This document shows positions 1-7,085 of a stretch of 64,000 nt of DNA, piece by piece. Position numbers and translations under genes: made by a program. Within the stretch, counting starts at the first letter, position 1, and every line of letters starts with the position of its first letter. Source of the stretch: Pseudomonas aylmerensis (GTDB lineage Bacteria > Pseudomonadota > Gammaproteobacteria > Pseudomonadales > Pseudomonadaceae); contig NZ_MAUE01000045.1 of the NCBI RefSeq assembly GCF_001702265.1, forward strand, positions 457,766 to 521,765. The letters run 5' to 3'. The notes under the pieces were generated by a model, which saw only the letters and a list, made by a program, of their open reading frames with translations, had not been told where the DNA came from and did no database searches.

Positions 1-582
1 CTCCGCCTGCTCCAGGTGCACCAGGGTAATGACCTGGTCGGTGACCACTGGTCGGGTCAATTTCTGTCCGACGGCCTGGTCGAGGGAGGTCAGGTAGCCT
101 TGATTGATCATGCTGATGTCGCGTTCGCGCAGGACAACGTCCTCGAAACCGATGATGCCGGTGCGTTTCAGCGGGCGGGCCACCACCACCACATCGCGGA
201 ACAATTTGACCTGCGCCGGCACGAACACGGTCCAGGGCGAGGCGCCTTCGCAGCGAACTTTCACCGTCACGCGGCCGATGGGCTGGGCGGGACTTTCCAG
301 GGTGGCTGTCAATTCCTTGTCGCACATTGGCATGCGCAGGCGCGGATCGAGCTGGCTGACCTGGATTTCATAACGCCCGGGTGTCTGGGTGGTCGCCAGA
401 TAATCTTCTACAGTGAACTCAAGAAAGCCCTGAGTGACGCCGATAAGTAGATCAGGCAAGGTGACGTTATCGGCGCGGGCCGTGGTTCCCAGGCTCAAGG
501 CGAGCAATGCCATCGAGACGCAGAGCAATCTGCAGTACCGTGGGAAGCCGGGGCGTCGGGAAACTGTCGTTTTAATATCCAT
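1..582 (-). CDS. flgA: FlgA, flagellar P-ring assembly chaperone (3' end outside window)
   Basis: This gene reads leftward off the window edge, so only the first 194 codons are present. FlgA is a periplasmic chaperone needed to assemble the flagellar P ring from FlgI. The product begins MDIKTTVSRRPG, with a basic n-region and a hydrophobic stretch (MALLALSLG) ending in TARA, which fits a Sec signal peptide of about 36 residues. The mature part (DNVTLPDLLIGVTQGFLEF) and the later DVVVVARPLKRTGIIGFEDV and GYLTSLDQAVGQKLTRPV segments match the SAF-type C-terminal half of FlgA. It is divergent from cheV, the usual Pseudomonas arrangement. The start at 582 was chosen because it supplies the n-region. 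A good sigma-54 promoter sits only about 11 bases upstream, which leaves almost no leader, so a start further inside remains possible. Confidence 0.9.
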   Translation of the reverse strand, partial: MDIKTTVSRRPGFPRYCRLLCVSMALLALSLGTTARADNVTLPDLLIGVTQGFLEFTVEDYLATTQTPGRYEIQVSQLDPRLRMPMCDKELTATLESPAQPIGRVTVKVRCEGASPWTVFVPAQVKLFRDVVVVARPLKRTGIIGFEDVVLRERDISMINQGYLTSLDQAVGQKLTRPVVTDQVITLVHLEQAE

Positions 583-592
583 GATCTGTAAA

Positions 593-610
593 TTGCAAAG
601 CCCGTGCCGT
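593..610 (-). promoter_or_regulatory. sigma-54 promoter of flgA
   Basis: Read on the minus strand, this is CGGCACGGGCTTTGCAA, with GG and GC separated by exactly 10 bases, as in RpoN -24/-12 elements (consensus TGGCAC-N5-TTGC). Flagellar genes of this class in Pseudomonas are RpoN-dependent with FleQ/FleR activators. The GC lies only 13 bases from the assigned flgA start. Confidence 0.75.
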
Positions 611-616
611 TTAGTG

Positions 617-634
617 TTGGGTGCGCGTCTGCCC
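617..634 (+). promoter_or_regulatory. weak sigma-54-like promoter candidate for cheV
   Basis: The stretch TTGGGTGCGCGTCTGCCC keeps the GG-N10-GC spacing, but its -12 half is CTGC rather than TTGC and its -24 half lacks the CAC. It is back to back with the much better flgA promoter. This is a tentative call. Confidence 0.3.
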
Positions 635-675
635 TTTAGGGAACAGGCCAAAGGTTTTAGCGTAGGAGTAAAGGC

Positions 676-1608
676 ATGGCAGGAGTAATGGATTCAGTAA
701 ACCAGCGGACACAGCTGGTAGGGCAGAATCGCCTGGAGTTGTTGCTTTTTCGCCTGGATGGCAAACAGTTGTATGGCATCAACGTGTTCAAGGTGCGGGA
801 AGTGTTGCAGTGCCCCAAACTGACGATCATGCCCAAGTCCAGTCCCGTGGTGTGCGGCGTCGCCAACATCCGCGGCGCGACCATCCCGATTCTCGACCTG
901 GCGCTGGCCACCGGTTCGCCGGCCCTGCAGGATCGCGAGAATCCGTTCGTGATCATTACCGAGTACAACACCAAGACCCAGGGTTTCCTGGTGCGCTCGG
1001 TGGAGCGCATCGTCAATATGAACTGGGAAGAGATCCATCCGCCGCCCAAGGGCACCGGCCGCGATCACTACCTCACGGCGGTGACGCGGGTCGATAACCA
1101 GTTTGTGGAAATCATTGACGTGGAGAAGATCCTCGCCGAAGTGGCGCCGACCTCGGAATCGATTTCCGTGGGCGTGGTGGACGCCGAGACGGCACACAAG
1201 GCGATTTCCTTGCGTGTGCTGACGGTGGACGACTCCTCGGTGGCGCGCAAGCAGGTGACCCGTTGCCTGCAGACCGTCGGTGTGGAGGTGGTGGCGCTCA
1301 ATGATGGTCGCCAGGCGCTGGATTACCTGCGCAAGCTGGTGGACGAAGGCAAGAAGCCGGAAGAAGAATTCTTGATGATGATCTCTGACATCGAGATGCC
1401 GGAAATGGACGGCTACACCCTCACGGCCGAGATACGCAATGACCCACGCATGCAAAAATTGCATATCATCCTGCATACTTCGTTGTCGGGTGTATTCAAT
1501 CAGGCGATGGTCAAGAAGGTCGGTGCCGATGACTTCCTGGCCAAATTCCGCCCTGATGACCTGGCAGCCCGGGTAGTCGACCGGATCAAGGCAGCAGATC
1601 ACGGCTAG
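676..1608 (+). CDS. cheV: CheV chemotaxis coupling protein (CheW domain plus receiver)
   Basis: CheV links chemoreceptors to the CheA kinase and can be phosphorylated as an adaptation device. In this 310-residue product, residues about 15-165 form a CheW-like domain (GVANIRGATIPILDL is the typical strand region) and about 178-305 form a response-regulator receiver. The acidic pocket is D185/D186, the phosphoacceptor is D238 in SDIEMPEMDG, and the conserved lysine is near K290. The start at 676 follows GGAG at 664-667 with 8-base spacing. A second ATG four codons in is less well placed. It is followed 42 bases later by cheR, and the flgA-cheV-cheR-flgB order is standard in Pseudomonas. Confidence 0.93.
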   Translation: MAGVMDSVNQRTQLVGQNRLELLLFRLDGKQLYGINVFKVREVLQCPKLTIMPKSSPVVCGVANIRGATIPILDLALATGSPALQDRENPFVIITEYNTKTQGFLVRSVERIVNMNWEEIHPPPKGTGRDHYLTAVTRVDNQFVEIIDVEKILAEVAPTSESISVGVVDAETAHKAISLRVLTVDDSSVARKQVTRCLQTVGVEVVALNDGRQALDYLRKLVDEGKKPEEEFLMMISDIEMPEMDGYTLTAEIRNDPRMQKLHIILHTSLSGVFNQAMVKKVGADDFLAKFRPDDLAARVVDRIKAADHG

Positions 1609-1650
1609 GGGATGTCCCCTGGCGGTCACACGATTTAAGAGGCGGTATCA

Positions 1651-2478
1651 TTGTCTACGGGTAATTTGGATTTCGAACAGTTCCGGGTCTTCCTGGAAAA
1701 AGCCTGTGGCATATTGCTCGGTGAGAACAAGCAGTACCTGGTATCCAGCCGTCTCAACAAACTGATGGAACAGCAGGGCATCAAGTCGCTGGGCGAGTTG
1801 GTCCAGCGCATCCAGGGCCAGCCGCGCAGCGGGCTCAAGGAAATGGTGGTCGATGCCATGACCACCAACGAAACCTTGTGGTTTCGCGACACCTATCCGT
1901 TTGAAGTGCTCAAGAGCAAGGTGCTGCCGGAAGCCATCAAGGCCAGCCCGGGCCAGCGCCTGCGCATCTGGTCGGCGGCCTGCTCCTCGGGGCAGGAACC
2001 GTACTCGATCTCGATGTCCATCGATGAGTTCGAGCGGACCAACATGGGCCAGCTCAAGGCCGGTGCGCAAATTGTCGCCACTGACCTGTCCGGCACCATG
2101 CTCACCAACTGCAAGACCGGCGAGTACGACAGCCTGGCCCTGGGCCGTGGTTTGTCCCAGGAGCGCCTGCAACGTTACTTCGACCCGAAAGGGGCCGGGC
2201 GTTGGGCGGTCAAGGCGCCGATCAAGAGCCGCGTGGAGTTTCGCTCGTTCAACCTGCTCGACAGCTACGCCAGCCTGGGCAAGTTCGACATGGTGTTCTG
2301 CCGCAACGTGCTGATCTACTTCTCGGCCGAAGTGAAGAAAGACATCCTGTTGCGCATCCACGGCACGCTCAAGCGCGGTGGCTATCTGTTCCTCGGCGCA
2401 TCCGAAGCGCTGAACGGCCTGCCCGATCATTACCAGATGGTGCAGTGCAGTCCTGGGATCATCTACCAGGCCAAGTAA
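1651..2478 (+). CDS. cheR: CheR chemoreceptor glutamate methyltransferase
   Basis: CheR uses S-adenosylmethionine to methylate glutamates of chemoreceptors during adaptation. The 275-residue product has an N-terminal helical domain (FEQFRVFLEKACGILLGENK) and a Rossmann-type methyltransferase domain with RIWSAACSSGQEPYSISM as the SAM-binding motif and FDMVFCRNVLIYF as the conserved later motif. The start is a TTG at 1651 (MSTGNLDFEQF) behind GAGG at about 1638. No upstream ATG in frame gives a better fit. It lies between cheV and flgB. Confidence 0.93.
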   Translation: MSTGNLDFEQFRVFLEKACGILLGENKQYLVSSRLNKLMEQQGIKSLGELVQRIQGQPRSGLKEMVVDAMTTNETLWFRDTYPFEVLKSKVLPEAIKASPGQRLRIWSAACSSGQEPYSISMSIDEFERTNMGQLKAGAQIVATDLSGTMLTNCKTGEYDSLALGRGLSQERLQRYFDPKGAGRWAVKAPIKSRVEFRSFNLLDSYASLGKFDMVFCRNVLIYFSAEVKKDILLRIHGTLKRGGYLFLGASEALNGLPDHYQMVQCSPGIIYQAK

Positions 2479-2485
2479 GATCAAT

Positions 2486-2590
2486 GTGGGAGCCTGGCTT
2501 GTGTGGGAGCTGGCTTGCCTGCGATAGCAGCACCTCGTTGTGACTGAAAAAACCGAGGAGCCTGCATTGCGGGCAAGCCCTGCTCCCACA
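2486..2590. repeat. REP element pair, degenerate
   Basis: The region starts with GTGGGAGCCTGGCTTGT followed at once by a second copy, GTGGGAGCTGGCTTGCCTGC. It closes with the inverted arm GGGCAAGCCCTGCTCCCACA. The tandem left arm and an unusual centre make this less regular than the other REP pairs in the window. Confidence 0.75.
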
Positions 2591-2747
2591 CAAGCCCGCA
2601 CCCACCATTGTTATGCGGCAAATCTCCTGAAAGCGGCAACCTCGATTGCCGCTTTACTGGCGCCACGCGGAAACCGCTTGCCGCTTTTCTGGCATTGCCG
2701 TCGGCAACCACCCTCCGAAACCCTTGATATACGGGCCTTGCCCGGAT

Positions 2748-2763
2748 TGGCATGAGCCTTGCT
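2748..2763 (+). promoter_or_regulatory. sigma-54 promoter of flgBCDE
   Basis: TGGCATGAGCCTTGCT keeps GG-N10-GC and differs little from the RpoN consensus. A start site about 12 bases downstream gives a leader of about 35 bases to the flgB ATG at 2808, with an AAAGG-type ribosome site between. The flgB-type hook/basal-body operons of Pseudomonas are known to be RpoN-controlled. Confidence 0.85.
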
Positions 2764-2807
2764 ATAACCCTGTTAACGAACAGCAGGTCAGCCTAAAGGT
2801 TTCCGCC

Positions 2808-3215
2808 ATGAGCATCAGCTTCGATAAAGCGCTCGGTATCCACGAACAAGCCCTGGGCTTCCGCGCCCAGCGTGCCGAAGTCCTGGCCAACAACATTGCC
2901 AACGCCGACACCCCGAACTACAAGGCTCGGGACCTGGACTTCTCCGCCGTGCTCGCCGCACAGCAGGAGAAGACCAAGAACGGCACCTTCGCCTTGAACA
3001 TGACCAACAGCCGTCATATCGAAGCGCAAGGCCTGGGCAATGGTGACGAGTCGCTGCTGTATCGCACGCCGATGCAGCCATCGATCGACCAGAACACCGT
3101 CGACGCCCAGCTGGAGCAATCGGCCTACGCCGAGAACTCGGTGAACTTCCAGGCCAGCTTCACCCTGCTCAACAGTAAATTCAAAGGGCTGATGTCAGCC
3201 CTGCGTGGAGAGTAA
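2808..3215 (+). CDS. flgB: FlgB proximal rod protein
   Basis: FlgB is a proximal rod subunit of the flagellar basal body, exported by the flagellar type III apparatus. The 135-residue product begins MSISFDKALGIHEQAL and carries the rod-family motif NNIANADTPNYKARDLDF near residue 28. Its C-terminus (NSKFKGLMSALRGE) is a helix, as in other axial proteins. The reading frame is open further upstream, but the ATG at 2808 is preceded by AAAGG and matches the family start. It lies directly downstream of the sigma-54 promoter and 3 bases before flgC. Confidence 0.95.
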   Translation: MSISFDKALGIHEQALGFRAQRAEVLANNIANADTPNYKARDLDFSAVLAAQQEKTKNGTFALNMTNSRHIEAQGLGNGDESLLYRTPMQPSIDQNTVDAQLEQSAYAENSVNFQASFTLLNSKFKGLMSALRGE

Positions 3216-3218
3216 GCC

Positions 3219-3662
3219 ATGTCCCTGTCCAGTGTTTTCAATATTGCCGGCAGTGGCATGAGCGCGCAGACCACGCGTTTGAACACCGTCGCCAGTAACA
3301 TCGCCAACGCCGAGACCGTGTCGTCGAGCATTGACCAGACCTACCGCGCCCGTCACCCGGTGTTCGCCACCATGTTCCAGGGCGGCCAGAGCGGCGGCAG
3401 CGATTCGCTGTTCCAGGACCAGGGCGCTGCAGGTTCCGGCGTGCAGGTGCTCGGTGTGGTGGAAGACCAGAGCAACCTGGAGGCCCGCTACGAGCCGAAT
3501 CACCCGGCGGCGAACGAAAAAGGCTACGTCTACTACCCGAACGTCAATGTGGTCGAGGAAATGGCAGACATGATCTCCGCCAGCCGCTCGTTCCAGACCA
3601 ACGCGGAAATGATGAACACCGCCAAAACCATGATGCAGAAGGTCCTGACCCTGGGTCAGTGA
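3219..3662 (+). CDS. flgC: FlgC proximal rod protein
   Basis: FlgC is another proximal rod subunit. The 147-residue product has the N-terminal rod motif (TVASNIANAETVSSSIDQTYRA), the conserved GYVYYPNVNVVEEMADMISA segment, and the C-terminal helix RSFQTNAEMMNTAKTMMQKV common to flagellar axial proteins. It is co-transcribed with flgB and flgD, with gaps of 3 and 15 bases. Confidence 0.95.
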   Translation: MSLSSVFNIAGSGMSAQTTRLNTVASNIANAETVSSSIDQTYRARHPVFATMFQGGQSGGSDSLFQDQGAAGSGVQVLGVVEDQSNLEARYEPNHPAANEKGYVYYPNVNVVEEMADMISASRSFQTNAEMMNTAKTMMQKVLTLGQ

Positions 3663-3677
3663 TAAGGGGCGCCACTA

Positions 3678-4403
3678 ATGGCCATCGTTGATACGACAAA
3701 CAACACGGCAGTCCAGGACCTTTTCAACTCCAAGGTCAAGACCGCCACAGATAACAGCAGCGTCGGTGACGCCTCCAAGGCGGCGACGGGCAACCAGTCG
3801 CTGGGCAAGGATGCATTCCTGCAACTGCTGGTGACCCAGCTGAAAAACCAGAACCCGCTGTCGCCCCAGGACAACGGCGCGTTCGTGGCCCAGTTGGCGC
3901 AGTTCAGCAGCCTGGAAGGCATCAACACCCTGAACGACTCGGTGAATGCGATCTCGAGCAACTTCAGCTCCTCGCAAGCGCTGCAGGCATCGTCGCTGGT
4001 CGGGCGCTCGATCATCACCCAGACCGACAAGGCCCTGGTGGACACAAGCAAGAGCATGACCGGTTCGGTCGCGGTGACCTCTGCGGTGGGTAACGTCTCC
4101 ATCAAGATCACTGACAAAGATGGCAACGTGGTGCGCACCATCGACATGGGCGCCCAGAGCGCGGGTAACTCCGACTTCATCTGGGACGGCAAGAACGACA
4201 AAGGTGAAGTGGCCCCCGCAGGTACCTACACCTTCGCGGCCACCACCAAAAATGACAAGGGCGACTCGGTAGCCCTGGCGACCTCGCTGCCCGCGACGGT
4301 GACCAGCGTGACGTTGAGCAAGACCGGCGGCGAAATGCTGTTGAACCTTGCAGGTGGCATGGGCAGCGTCAAGCTGTCGCAAATTCAGACTATCGGTACA
4401 TAG
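3678..4403 (+). CDS. flgD: FlgD hook-cap scaffold protein
   Basis: FlgD caps the growing hook and guides FlgE polymerisation. The 241-residue product has the conserved N-terminal export/cap block FLQLLVTQLKNQNPLSPQDN around residues 47-66, then a FlgD-specific Ig-like part with TIDMGAQSAGNSDFIWDGKN and GEVAPAGTYTFAA. It sits between flgC and flgE in the normal order. Length is typical for pseudomonads. Confidence 0.95.
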   Translation: MAIVDTTNNTAVQDLFNSKVKTATDNSSVGDASKAATGNQSLGKDAFLQLLVTQLKNQNPLSPQDNGAFVAQLAQFSSLEGINTLNDSVNAISSNFSSSQALQASSLVGRSIITQTDKALVDTSKSMTGSVAVTSAVGNVSIKITDKDGNVVRTIDMGAQSAGNSDFIWDGKNDKGEVAPAGTYTFAATTKNDKGDSVALATSLPATVTSVTLSKTGGEMLLNLAGGMGSVKLSQIQTIGT

Positions 4404-4434
4404 AGCCGGCTAAATACGGCAGAGGGAGAGAAAC

Positions 4435-5745
4435 ATGTCTTTTAATATCGGCCTTAGCGGCCTCTATGCGGCCAACAAACAACTGGACGTGACCGGCAAC
4501 AACATCGCCAACGTCGCGACCACTGGCTTCAAGTCGTCCCGTGCGGAATTCGCGGACATCTACGCCGCCTCCAAACTGGGCACCGGCCAGAACAGCATCG
4601 GCAATGGTGTGAACCTGGCGGCTGTGTCGCAGCAGTTCACCCAGGGTGACGTCAACAACAGCGGCGGTATCCTGGACATGGCGATCCAGGGTGGCGGCTT
4701 CTTCGTGCAGAAGGGCAGCGACGGCTCGCTGGAATACACCCGCAGCGGTGCGTTCCGTGCCGACAAAGATGGCTACATCACTAACAACACCGGTACTTCG
4801 CGCCTGCAAGGCTACGCAGCGGACGCCGATGGCAAAATCGTCAAGGGTGGCCTGGTCGATCTGCAACTGAACCTGGCGAACCTGCCGCCGAAGGCGTCCA
4901 CCAAAGTGGACTCCACCAGTAACCTGAATTCTTCGGACCTGCCGATCAATCAGACGGACCACCCGTTCGATCCGACCAAGACCGACAGCTTCAACACCCA
5001 GTACTCCACCACGCTCTACGATACCCAGGGCAACGCCCACTCGATGGTGCAGTACATGGTTAAAACCGATGGCAACGTCTGGCAGTCCTACACGCTGATT
5101 GACGGCCGTAACCCGGATGGCACGCCGATCAGCGGTACCGGTGCCGTTGCCCCAGTGCCGTCTACGCTGACCTTTGATACCTCTGGCAAGCTCGAAAAAA
5201 TTGTCGGCGCCAACGTCAAGGACACTACCATGACCATTGACGACTGGAAGCCGGGCGGCCTGGTCGATGGCGTTTGGAAGGACAACGGTGCTGCTGCCAA
5301 CACCGGCGGTATTGCCGTCAACATGGGTAACATCACCCAGTACAACTCCGCCAGCTACCGCAACCCGCCGGTCACCGATGGCTACGCCACCGGCCAGATC
5401 ACCGGCCTGAAAATCGACGGCAGCGGTGTACTGTTCGCCACGTTCAGCAACCAGCAGAGCAAGGCTATCGGCCAGATCTCCCTGGCCAGCTTCAACAACG
5501 AACAGGGCCTGCAGCCCTCCGGCGGCACCACCTGGAGAGAGACCTTCGCCTCGGGCCAGCCGGGTTATGACAGCCCGCAAGCCGGGACCTTGGGTTCGAT
5601 CGTGGCCAACTCGCTGGAGAACTCCAACGTCAACCTGACCAACGAGCTGGTGGACCTGATCAAGGCCCAGAGCAACTACCAGGCGAACGCCAAGACCATC
5701 TCCACCCAGAGCACCATCATGCAGACCATCATTCAGATGACCTGA
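4435..5745 (+). CDS. flgE: FlgE flagellar hook protein
   Basis: FlgE is the structural subunit of the flagellar hook. The 436-residue product has the axial-protein N-terminus (LDVTGNNIANVATTGFKSS), a long variable centre, and the conserved C-terminal coiled coil SNVNLTNELVDLIKAQSNYQ. The start at 4435 follows GAGGGAGAG. In most pseudomonads flgF and the rest of the rod, ring and hook genes follow directly. Here a terminator follows at 5766 and no flgF is present. Confidence 0.96.
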   Translation: MSFNIGLSGLYAANKQLDVTGNNIANVATTGFKSSRAEFADIYAASKLGTGQNSIGNGVNLAAVSQQFTQGDVNNSGGILDMAIQGGGFFVQKGSDGSLEYTRSGAFRADKDGYITNNTGTSRLQGYAADADGKIVKGGLVDLQLNLANLPPKASTKVDSTSNLNSSDLPINQTDHPFDPTKTDSFNTQYSTTLYDTQGNAHSMVQYMVKTDGNVWQSYTLIDGRNPDGTPISGTGAVAPVPSTLTFDTSGKLEKIVGANVKDTTMTIDDWKPGGLVDGVWKDNGAAANTGGIAVNMGNITQYNSASYRNPPVTDGYATGQITGLKIDGSGVLFATFSNQQSKAIGQISLASFNNEQGLQPSGGTTWRETFASGQPGYDSPQAGTLGSIVANSLENSNVNLTNELVDLIKAQSNYQANAKTISTQSTIMQTIIQMT

Positions 5746-5765
5746 TGCAAAAGCGCTCGACAAGA

Positions 5766-5790
5766 AGCCCCTCGTAAGAGGGGCTTTTTT
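5766..5790 (+). terminator. Rho-independent terminator after flgE
   Basis: AGCCCCTC and GAGGGGCT form an 8-base stem around a GTAA loop, followed by six T. It ends the flgBCDE transcript about 20 bases after the flgE stop. Confidence 0.9.
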
Positions 5791-5921
5791 GTGGGCGTAG
5801 GAAAATAACCCATGACATTACAGGTTACGCGTTGAATTTCTGGGGAAGGAACACTCCATTTCTGTCTTGCCACTGATGGTCAAGAGCCTTGTCGGCTCAC
5901 CAATCAGTGGGAGTGCCGAAG

Positions 5922-6983
5922 ATGGGAAGTTCAGGAGTATCCGCCTCGGGGGCGCGGCGTACCGCCTCTGTGGCTGGGGTTGCGCGAGGTGATTCGCCGC
6001 CAGTTAAACCTGTGGACCACGCATCGACGGTCAAGTCGTTCCTCCAACAGTTGTTCGACGCCGAGAAAGACGGCAAAACCCAGTCGGTCCAGGACTTGCG
6101 CAACAAATTGAGTGAACTGCGTGAGAATTTGGGTGATGAAAAATTCAAGGAGATCCTCAAGAAGCTCATCCAAGAATCCGATAGCAAGTACCTTGAGCTT
6201 CTCAAGCGGCTGCTGAAGGAGTGGTTTCCCGATGCGGATGATGTCCCACCACCGAACACGCCACCGCCGGGAGGTGGCGGAGGGGGGGGTAGGGGCGGCG
6301 GTAGAGTGGACCCTGCGGGGTTTGGTCCTGCCGAGAAAATGGGCAATCGGCCTTACACAAAAGGGCAGAATTATTTCAACTACAAGCCTGATAACAGTAA
6401 CCCCGGGCAAAAGCCGGGAACTGGAAAAGAACAGGGCAATATCTGGACGGGTTTCAAGCAAGGGCCTGACGGCAATTGTGTGACGGTTTCCGCAATCAAG
6501 GCCGCCATGATGCGGTATGGCAAGGAGCCTACAGATGTATTCAAGGAGGTAAAAGAGGCGGGCGATGGCTATGACGTGACGATGCGCGATGGATACAAGG
6601 TTCATCTTTCCAAGGAAGAATTCAAGCTGGCGGCAAAGGAGGCCCGATTCGAGGGCGATGATCCTTCGATGATAACGTCTGCCAACTTCATATTTGCCGC
6701 GAGCGCCAAGCGGGCCCAGATGGAAAACAACGACGGTAAGGGCGCGCGCAGTTTCGAGCAAGCCATCCAGACCCTCAACGATGGAGAGTATTCGCGAGAA
6801 GGTTTGGACCGCATAGGACTGAAGGGGCTTTACAGGCAGGCGACCGATGCCGACTTGAGAAACAGCAAGGTCGGGACGGTGGAGTACGGCGGCCATTCGA
6901 TGGCAGTGATTAACGGCCGCATTGAGCTGTGGGGGCAGCGAGGCGGTGTGCCGGCAGTCGGTATCGCCACCGTATTGATCTAG
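5922..6983 (+). CDS. unrecognised protein: helical N-part, Pro/Gly hinge, C-terminal Cys/His domain
   Basis: I do not recognise this 353-residue product as a named family. Counting from the ATG at 5922 (behind a GGGAG ribosome site; TTG 5889 and GTG 5907 are open alternatives), residues 1-35 are Ser/Gly-rich and probably disordered. Residues 36-107 are amphipathic helix rich in Lys, Glu and Leu, and 108-128 are a Pro-Gly hinge. The C-terminal half starts at a GNCVTVSAIKAAMMRYG motif with C186 at the start of a predicted helix and ends with EYGGHSMAVINGRIELWG carrying H325. That Cys-helix and His-strand order resembles papain-like folds, but no catalytic activity is shown. There is no signal peptide or membrane segment. 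Base composition looks lower in GC than its neighbours. It lies alone between two terminators, at the point where the flagellar gene order breaks. Confidence 0.75.
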   Translation: MGSSGVSASGARRTASVAGVARGDSPPVKPVDHASTVKSFLQQLFDAEKDGKTQSVQDLRNKLSELRENLGDEKFKEILKKLIQESDSKYLELLKRLLKEWFPDADDVPPPNTPPPGGGGGGGRGGGRVDPAGFGPAEKMGNRPYTKGQNYFNYKPDNSNPGQKPGTGKEQGNIWTGFKQGPDGNCVTVSAIKAAMMRYGKEPTDVFKEVKEAGDGYDVTMRDGYKVHLSKEEFKLAAKEARFEGDDPSMITSANFIFAASAKRAQMENNDGKGARSFEQAIQTLNDGEYSREGLDRIGLKGLYRQATDADLRNSKVGTVEYGGHSMAVINGRIELWGQRGGVPAVGIATVLI

Positions 6984-7012
6984 TCTTGCACGAGGGTTTT
7001 ACCGGGCAAAAG

Positions 7013-7050
7013 AAAGCCCCCGATACACGTTAAGTGTATCGGGGGCTTTT
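7013..7050. terminator. bidirectional terminator between the 5922 gene and nrdA
   Basis: A 16-base perfect stem (AAAGCCCCCGATACAC with GTGTATCGGGGGCTTT) closes a small loop, with A-run and T-run on the outer sides. It serves two converging transcripts. Confidence 0.9.
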
Positions 7051-7085
7051 CAGCCTTGGGGGGTTAGCCCCAGGGCGGGCTCAGC

